A stretch of DNA of 64,000 nt from Leptodactylus fallax (taxonomy: Eukaryota; Chordata; Amphibia; Anura; Leptodactylidae): NCBI GenBank assembly GCA_947044405.1, contig CAMRHE010000054.1:6835501-6899500 (forward strand), given 5' to 3'. The stretch's first letter is position 1. Each line of letters begins with the position of its first letter. The position numbers were made by a program, and so were the translations under genes. This document shows positions 58,001-64,000 of this stretch, piece by piece. A model generated the notes under the pieces. That model was not told where the DNA came from, did not search any database, and saw nothing but the letters and a program-made list of their open reading frames with translations.

Positions 58001-58930
58001 GCCAAAATGCAGAGGTAGTATGTGAAAAATTAAGTACACCTTTTAGGAATTAACAGGGTAAGTAGCAGCCATGTACTGGAAATCAAAAGCCCTTAATTTA
58101 TTGATTATCATAAGATGTGATCTGCTCTATAAGAGTTTTGGCAGTTCGCTGATCTGGAACATTCAGGTGTGTATTAACACAATGCCAAGGAGGAAATACA
58201 TCCACCGCTGGCAAACCTCAGTGTTTACACCACATGGGACCCCGGCTTCAAACAGCTGTTTTCATGGGACTGCAGAGCTCACATACAATATTTATTATAG
58301 CAGTTGTTATAACCATTGCAGTGCTGTCACTGATCTGGCCCACCTTGCTTTTGCCCGGTTTCACAAAAAGGAACAATGTGGTGGATTATTGACACAGGAA
58401 AGGGCTGTGCACCAAAGATGTGCCACATTTGCACCCATCTATGACAGAAAACTAATGTAGAAAGGTTAGTAAATTCCCCCAATATATCCACTTCTAAACT
58501 GAGAGCAGGATTAGGTATGTACTGGTTTGCAGAATGTGAATGTAAACACATTTGTTCTCATTCACTGACAGAAAAACTATAGAAATGGTGAGAAATTAAA
58601 ATATACAGGGGAAAATGTATTAAGTCATGCACTACAGAATTCTGACATAAAATAGTCACAAAGAAAGATTTGTGATTTTCTGAGGTTATTTGCATAAACA
58701 TTTGTGAAATATTGCATTGCATATGCTTTATAACACTCACTCCCCTTTTCACATGTGGGTGGAAAAATGGGCAGGGTTAACCTATCTAGCTGTCTGTACA
58801 AAAGATTTATCAGAAGCGTGTTTTTAAAAAGCCACAAAAATTGTCCCAGTCTCACTCAGGTAAGAAGTGTTAAATACGCACCAAATTTATCTAACAACAT
58901 GAGACATTTGATACATTTGGTGCAAGATAC
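58001..58930. other. dst: dst intron, no gene seen
   Basis: Unassigned. The 129-codon frame at 58071-58460 has no recognisable domain and no coding-like pattern. Confidence 0.4.
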
Positions 58931-59225
58931 GACAAAGCAGACCCCAGCAAAACTGGCAAACTGGCCGCAGGGAAAGCTGCAAACGAAACACATTGCGCTT
59001 TTTCCCGCAGCACTTTTCACAGAAAGTCTGCAGAGTTTTCCTCTGCAGACTCTTTGTCCCTATTATACCGATACGGAAAACGCCAGCATTTCTGTAGGTA
59101 AAATAGAAATGCTGTGATTTACAAAAACGCAACAGTTTTTGAAATTGCAGCATCCACTTTGCAGGGACTGTAAAACACTGAGATTTTGCCGGGGAGTTTA
59201 CGCCACGTGGAGCTTCAGCCTAAAA
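58931..59225. repeat. foldback MITE, GGGGCCTTAGCCTAA family (diverged)
   Basis: TTTCCCGCAGCACTTTTCAC, AGTCTGCAGAGTTTTCCTCT and right end CACGTGGAGCTTCAGCCTAA. Closest to the copy at 22157. Confidence 0.6.
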
Positions 59226-59527
59226 GTTACCCTCATAATAAATTCCCTCCAAAGTAACAAAAAGTTATAAACGTTTAGAAGATATTCACACAAAACAGAT
59301 TTGTTGCAGAAATCTGTACAATAAACCAATGAGCTCACATTTTATGAATAAAGCATGCTGCGAAATATCTGTGTTTTACTTGTCACTTTGAATAGAATAG
59401 TGTTTTATATTATTCTATATACTGAATAAAAAGCCATGTGGATGTATATCAACCTGGCATATACCAAAAGGACACACTTATTGAATATACCGGGTGAATG
59501 AGTCCTTATAGACATATTTGCCATATA

Positions 59528-61176
59528 CAGTCATATGAAAAAGTTTGGGCACCCCTATTAATCTTAATCATTTTTAGTTCTAAATATTTGGGTGTTTGCA
59601 ACAGCCATTTCAATTTGATATATCTAATAACTGATGGACACAGTAATATTTCAGGATTGAAATGAGGTTTATTGTACTAACAGAAAATGTGCAATATGCA
59701 TTAAACCAAAATTTGACCGGTGCAAAAATTTGGGTACCCTTATCATTTTATTGATTTGAATACTCCTAACTACTTTTTACTGACTTACTGAAGCACAAAA
59801 TTGGTTTTGTAACCTCACTGAGCTTTGAACTTCATAGCCAGGTGTATCCAATCATGAGAAAAGGTATTTAAGGTGGCCAATTGCAAGTTGTTCTCCTATT
59901 TGAATCTCCTCTGAAGAGTGGCATCATGGGCTCCTCAAAACAACTCTCAAATGATCTGAAAACAAAGATTGTTCAACATAGTTGTTCAGGGGAAGGATAC
60001 AAAAAGTTGTCTCAGAGATTTAACCTGTCAGTTTCCACTGTGAGGAACATAGTAAGGAAATGGAAGACCACAGGGACAGTTCTTGTTAAGCCCAGAAGTG
60101 GCAGGCCAAGAAAAATATCAGAAAGGCAGAGAAGAAGAATGGTGAGAACAGTCAAGGACAATCCACAGACCACCTCCAAAGAGCTGCAGCATCATCTTGC
60201 TGCAGATGGTGTCACTGTGCATCGGTCAACAATACAGCACACTTTGCACAAGGAGAAGCTGTATGGGAGAGTGATGCGAAAGAAGCCGTTTCTGAAAGCA
60301 CGCCACAAACAGAGTCGCCTGAGGTATGCAAAAGCACATTTGGACAAGCCAGCTTCATTTTGGAAGAAGGTCCTGTGGACTGATGAAACAAAGATTGAGT
60401 TGTTTGGTCATACAAAAAGGCGTTATGCATGGCGTCAAAAAAACACAGCATTCCAAGAAAAACACTTGCTACCCACTGTAAAATTTGGTGGAGGTTCCAT
60501 CATGCTTTGGGGCTGTGTGGCCAATGCCGGCACCGGGAATCTTGTTAAAGTTGAGGGTCGCATGGATTCAACTCAGTATCAGCAGATTCTTGAGAATAAT
60601 GTACAAGAATCAGTGACGAATTTGAAGTTACGCCGGGGATGGATATTTCAGCAAGACAATGATCCAAAACACAGCTCCAAATCTACTCAGGCATTCATGC
60701 AGAGGAACAATTACAATGTTCTGGAATGGCCATCCCAGTCCCCAGACCTGAATATCATTGAACATCTGTGGGATAATTTGAAGCGGGCTGTCCATGCTCG
60801 GCGACCATCAAACTTAACTGAACTGGAACTGTTTTGTAAAGAAGAATGGTCAAAAATACCTTCATCCAGGATCCAGGAACTGATTAAAAGCTACAGGAAG
60901 CGACTAGAGGCTGTTATTTTTGCAAAAGGAGGATCTACTAAATATTAATGTCACTTTTCTGTTGAGGTGCCCATACTTTTGCACCGGTCAAATTTTGGTT
61001 TAATGCCTATTGCACATTTTCTGTTAGTACAGTAAACTTCATTTCAATCCTGAAATATTACTGTGTCCATCAGTTATTAGATATATCAAATTGAAATGGC
61101 TGTTGCAAACACCCAAATATTTAGAACTAAAAATGATTAAGATTAATAGGGGTGCCCAAACTTTTTCATATGACAG
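59528..61176 (+). mobile_element. complete Tc1-like transposon with about 210-bp TIRs
   Basis: Left end CAGTCATATGAAAAAGTTTG, right end CAAACTTTTTCATATGACAG (one mismatch), TA at 59526-59527 and 61177-61178. Inverted repeats run about 210 bp to CAAAATTTGACCGGTGCAAA and its complement TTTGCACCGGTCAAATTTTG near 60978-60997. Few differences are seen between the two ends. Contains an uninterrupted transposase. Confidence 0.95.
59926..60948 (+). CDS. Tc1-type transposase, apparently intact (340 residues)
   Basis: Cut-and-paste transposase binding the terminal repeats of its own element and inserting at TA. I chose the Met at 59926 (MGSSKQLSNDLKTKIVQHSC) over the upstream in-frame Met at 59881 because it gives the usual 340-residue length and family start. 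Order: helix-turn-helix about 23-46 (YKKLSQRFNLSVSTVRNIVR), GRPR motif 59-62, second DNA-binding part 62-125, then the catalytic domain. D153 (WTDETK), D244 (QQDNDPKH) and E279 (NIIEHLW) give DD34E, with 34 residues between the last two. The glycine-rich FGGGSIMLWG box is at 187-196. It ends GGSTKY, as in the family. No stop or frameshift. Activity is possible but not shown. Confidence 0.95.
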   Translation: MGSSKQLSNDLKTKIVQHSCSGEGYKKLSQRFNLSVSTVRNIVRKWKTTGTVLVKPRSGRPRKISERQRRRMVRTVKDNPQTTSKELQHHLAADGVTVHRSTIQHTLHKEKLYGRVMRKKPFLKARHKQSRLRYAKAHLDKPASFWKKVLWTDETKIELFGHTKRRYAWRQKNTAFQEKHLLPTVKFGGGSIMLWGCVANAGTGNLVKVEGRMDSTQYQQILENNVQESVTNLKLRRGWIFQQDNDPKHSSKSTQAFMQRNNYNVLEWPSQSPDLNIIEHLWDNLKRAVHARRPSNLTELELFCKEEWSKIPSSRIQELIKSYRKRLEAVIFAKGGSTKY

Positions 61177-61178
61177 TA

Positions 61179-62585
61179 TCACATTACAGCATTCCTGAAG
61201 CATAAACTGTGAGGGTAATTTGTTGTTGTTTGTTTGTTTTCCAAAGCATACAAATAAATATAAGAAACTTTTCAATATATCCTATGAAATAAAACTGCTT
61301 CTTTCTCCAATTATTAGACTGACCCCCCCCCCCCCCCACACACACACTCAGTTATTTATCACTAATAGAACCTGTATAAAGTGAGTAAATGGCGTGTCAG
61401 CCTCACACAGAAGTCTATGCAGAGGGGAGGGGGAGAAGGAGGCTGCTGGAGTGAGATGGTATGTCAGCCTCACACATAGATATTTTTGCTGAGGGGAGGG
61501 GCAAGATAAGACTGCTGGAGGAAGATGGAATGTCAGCCTTACACATAGAAGTCTATGCAGTATGCAGAGGGGGGGGAGCTGCTGCCTCTAACATGCTCAG
61601 TAGACAGGATAACTCTCTTCCACTGTAGAGAATGAGACAATAAATCACTTACTAGACATCAGTAGTGTATCTCACCTCCCCCCTCACCTATCCATAGATT
61701 TCTTTATTAGAAGTAACTCCAGTTGTGTGTGAGGGTGACAGTCTGTCAGAGAGACACAACAGTGAAGGGAAGGAAGAGGAAAGCAGTATGTTTACCCTTA
61801 CTAAGGAACAGAAAGGTAAGTAGTGTAAAGCCTCTGGTACATCAAATCTGGGGATTCCATATAGTTTTACATCACAAAGAGGATCCAATAGCAAAACAAT
61901 TCCTAACCATTCCTTAGGAAATGTATTCCCTCTCCCTTTTGTGGAGGTTTGATCCTACCTTTGATGTCAAAGGACATACAAAAAAGCAGAACTCTAGAGC
62001 ATAATATAAAATGGACTTAATGCCTTAGTTTGCCATTTACACATAGAAATGAAGTGCAAGGCGAGTTTTCCTCCCTGTGCTCCCTTTAGGTCCTCAGCAG
62101 AGTCAGTGCATGTTTTGTCCTTTTCTGCTTCCAGCCAGAAGGAATGCGAGTCATGCACAGGCCTGAGCGCTGGAAACAAGTCGAAACAGTGTCATCTATT
62201 AACGTAGTGGGCTCATGCTCAGTCAGAAGCCTATAGATGTATTTATTTCATAAAGTAGCATAAAGCTATTACCACTAAATAATCTCAGCTTCTACTTTAT
62301 TAATCGCAAAGCAAACAAAAGCAAACAGACCTGCATAGAGATTGCTACAGGGCACTGTACATGAAGTAAACAAGACAAAAAGAAATTGGATTTGCCATCT
62401 CTGCCCTTTATGTTATGACATGTTTATACAAAGCTATGTTCTACAAGCCGCTTAACACATTACCAGATAAAACTGTAATTATTTATTAGCTAATTTTTTT
62501 AGATTTACGGCTTATGGTTGTACAGGCACTATACCGGAGATACTGCAGTACAGGGAATGAATGTTCTGGATTTCAGAGATTCTCA
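61179..62585. other. dst: dst intron with short tandem units
   Basis: 61380-61590 has three diverged units of about 75-85 bp around ATGTCAGCCTCACACATAGA and TCTATGCAGAGGGGAGGGG. 61785-61816 shows ATG followed by eight codons and a GTAAGT donor-like site on the plus strand, not convincing as an exon. C-run at 61323-61337. Otherwise nothing recognised. Confidence 0.4.
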
Positions 62586-63602
62586 TTTTTAATATATAAT
62601 ATATATAGTTATATATAGATAGTTATATATAGATATATAATATATATAGTTCAGTTAGAGAATCTTACTGTTAGAGAATCTTAGAGTTGGTTCACACAGA
62701 GGAATTTGGAGCGCATTTTGAGGATGATTCTGCCGAAAATCAGCATCAAATTCCAACTGGATTCTACTTCAATTTGTTTTCAATGGGAAGCAGTGATGGG
62801 CACTTCTTTTCTTAAGCACCCTGAAAAAAAAAGCATCCTGCTTCACCCACAGAATCTATGGAGCAAGCTGATCAGCCCCATAGCGACAGATTTATTAAGA
62901 CTGGCGTTTCGTACTCCAGTTTGCATAAAGGGCCTGATAAGATCAGGCCACAGCTGATTTATAAAGAGGCTTCGGACTCTTCATAAATAAGACACACTAC
63001 TGTATGTCAGAATGGAATCTATGCCAGTATAACTCATGCCAAAAAAATGGCATGATTTATAACGAATGTGTCGAGTCGAGCCAAGGCCAAGTGGCAAGCA
63101 TGGCGCAGAATGGAGGTTGTGGAGGAAAGGGCCTTGCATCAAATGTGCGCCACCAATATTATGATAAATCTCCCACCATTATGTCTGAGACTACTCAGTG
63201 AGTAAATCTGCATCAGAAAACCAAATTCTTCCATGTCAACCTACCCAAACAATAGATTTATATATGGCTAGCATGCAGTTTGTAGATGTGTGGAGCAAAA
63301 GAGCCCTTTAGAAAACGCAATGGGGCAGGTCATATAAAAAAATAAAGCACACCAATGTCCAGATTATAGTGTTTATATAGCAGAATACCAAATCATAAAT
63401 TTATATGGATTATTGGACATTTTGGACATCAGTAGCAAATATTTCCTCTCAAGTAAGGCTAATGTAGAATAAAAGTGATAAATTGCTATAGCAACCAATT
63501 TCTGTAGGTCTACAGAGGTTGCCACTAACCCTAAACCTCAAAGGTTTGAATGGGAGGGAAATCTCAGCCTAGGTGCTCTTCTATTTCACAACTTTACTGA
63601 AA
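62586..63602. other. dst: dst intron, (TA)n then unassigned
   Basis: TA-rich simple repeat at 62589-62650, then a GGTTCACACAGAGGAATTTG start at 62689 that may be a half copy of the GGTTCACA family. No gene seen. Confidence 0.4.
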
Positions 63603-64000
63603 TTAAAGGGAGTCTATTAACACCAAAATCATTATTAAACCAGTCCCAGTACCTTATAGTGCTCAGAGCTGTGATAGCACAGCAATAATTTATTTATACA
63701 AGGGCTGATTGAGTTTGACAAAAACATTTTTTTATTCCTATGTAAATGAGCTAAGAGTGCATCAGGGAGTGTTATAGGGTGGCTGAGCATCACGGCAAGA
63801 TCTTCCACTCACTCAATATCCCTCCCCAGCAACACTGATGTAATCGGGAGTTTTCCTCTGCCTCCTCCCGAATAAAAAGGAAGATTGTGCTGCAATGCTC
63901 AGCAAATGCAGATCACTCCCCTGATGCACTATTAGCTCATTTGCATAGGAATAAAAAGCAGCTTTTTATCATAATTACTTTCAAAGGTATTTATTAAATT
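63603..64000. repeat. T2-like MITE, left part, cut by window edge
   Basis: Starts TTAAAGGGAGTCTATTAACA; interior CATTTGCATAGGAATAAAAA near 63940 pairs with ATTCCTATGTAAATGAGC near 63734. Right end is outside. Confidence 0.55.

Noticed and set aside
58071..58460. 129-codon plus-strand ORF
   Set aside because: No domain, no splice context and no similarity that I recognise; length alone is not evidence in AT-rich intron.
61785..61816. ATG plus short frame with GTAAGT donor as a possible dst 5' exon
   Set aside because: It is on the plus strand, opposite to dst, and does not resemble any dystonin N-terminus that I know.

Overview
The window is vertebrate nuclear DNA, almost certainly from a frog. 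It is intron- and repeat-rich and carries one host gene, read on the minus strand: dystonin (dst/BPAG1), the giant plakin cytolinker. Fourteen internal exons plus one alternative first exon can be placed by splice sites, phase and protein resemblance. From 5' to 3' (descending coordinates) they encode the end of the second calponin-homology domain (24378-24490, 22782-22888) and then the N-terminal spectrin-repeat part of the plakin domain (21688-21807 down to 676-801). All junction phases agree, giving about 679 continuous codons. The earlier CH exons, all other 5' ends and the plakin SH3 and later exons lie outside. The alternative first exon at 11485-11645 matches the N-terminus of the epithelial isoform BPAG1e (BP230) and splices in the same phase into the shared exon at 11212-11305.

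The rest is intron filled with mobile DNA. 3-8 kb: an 844-bp hAT with perfect 8-bp target duplications, a relic of an L1/Tx1-like ORF2, and a Helitron-like element itself interrupted by a second hAT. 14-16 kb: a palindromic Penelope-like insertion with 13-bp target duplication, sitting inside an antisense spectrin-repeat pseudogene. 18-20 kb and 36-37 kb: CR1-like LINE fragments. 25-30.5 kb: a solo LTR and a second LTR-like sequence, the latter split by a 2.8-kb hAT that carries a long minisatellite. 33-36 kb and 39-49 kb: large palindromic MITEs and a second Penelope-like copy. 49.7-54.5 kb: a foldback element holding four later insertions. 57 kb: a solo LTR related to the one at 54 kb but inverted. 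59.5-61.2 kb: a Tc1 element whose transposase frame is intact with all three DD34E residues.

Frog origin is inferred from the close match of dst to vertebrate dystonin together with the repeat mix: TTAA-flanked T2-like MITEs, Tc1, Penelope-like, CR1 and the very abundant foldback MITEs that begin GGTTCACA. I found no tRNA, rRNA, CRISPR or prokaryotic-type operon, and no second intact host gene. The most notable items are the conserved BPAG1e start exon, the Penelope palindrome within a spectrin-like reading frame, the nested foldback whose two arms record each other's insertions, and the intact Tc1 transposase.
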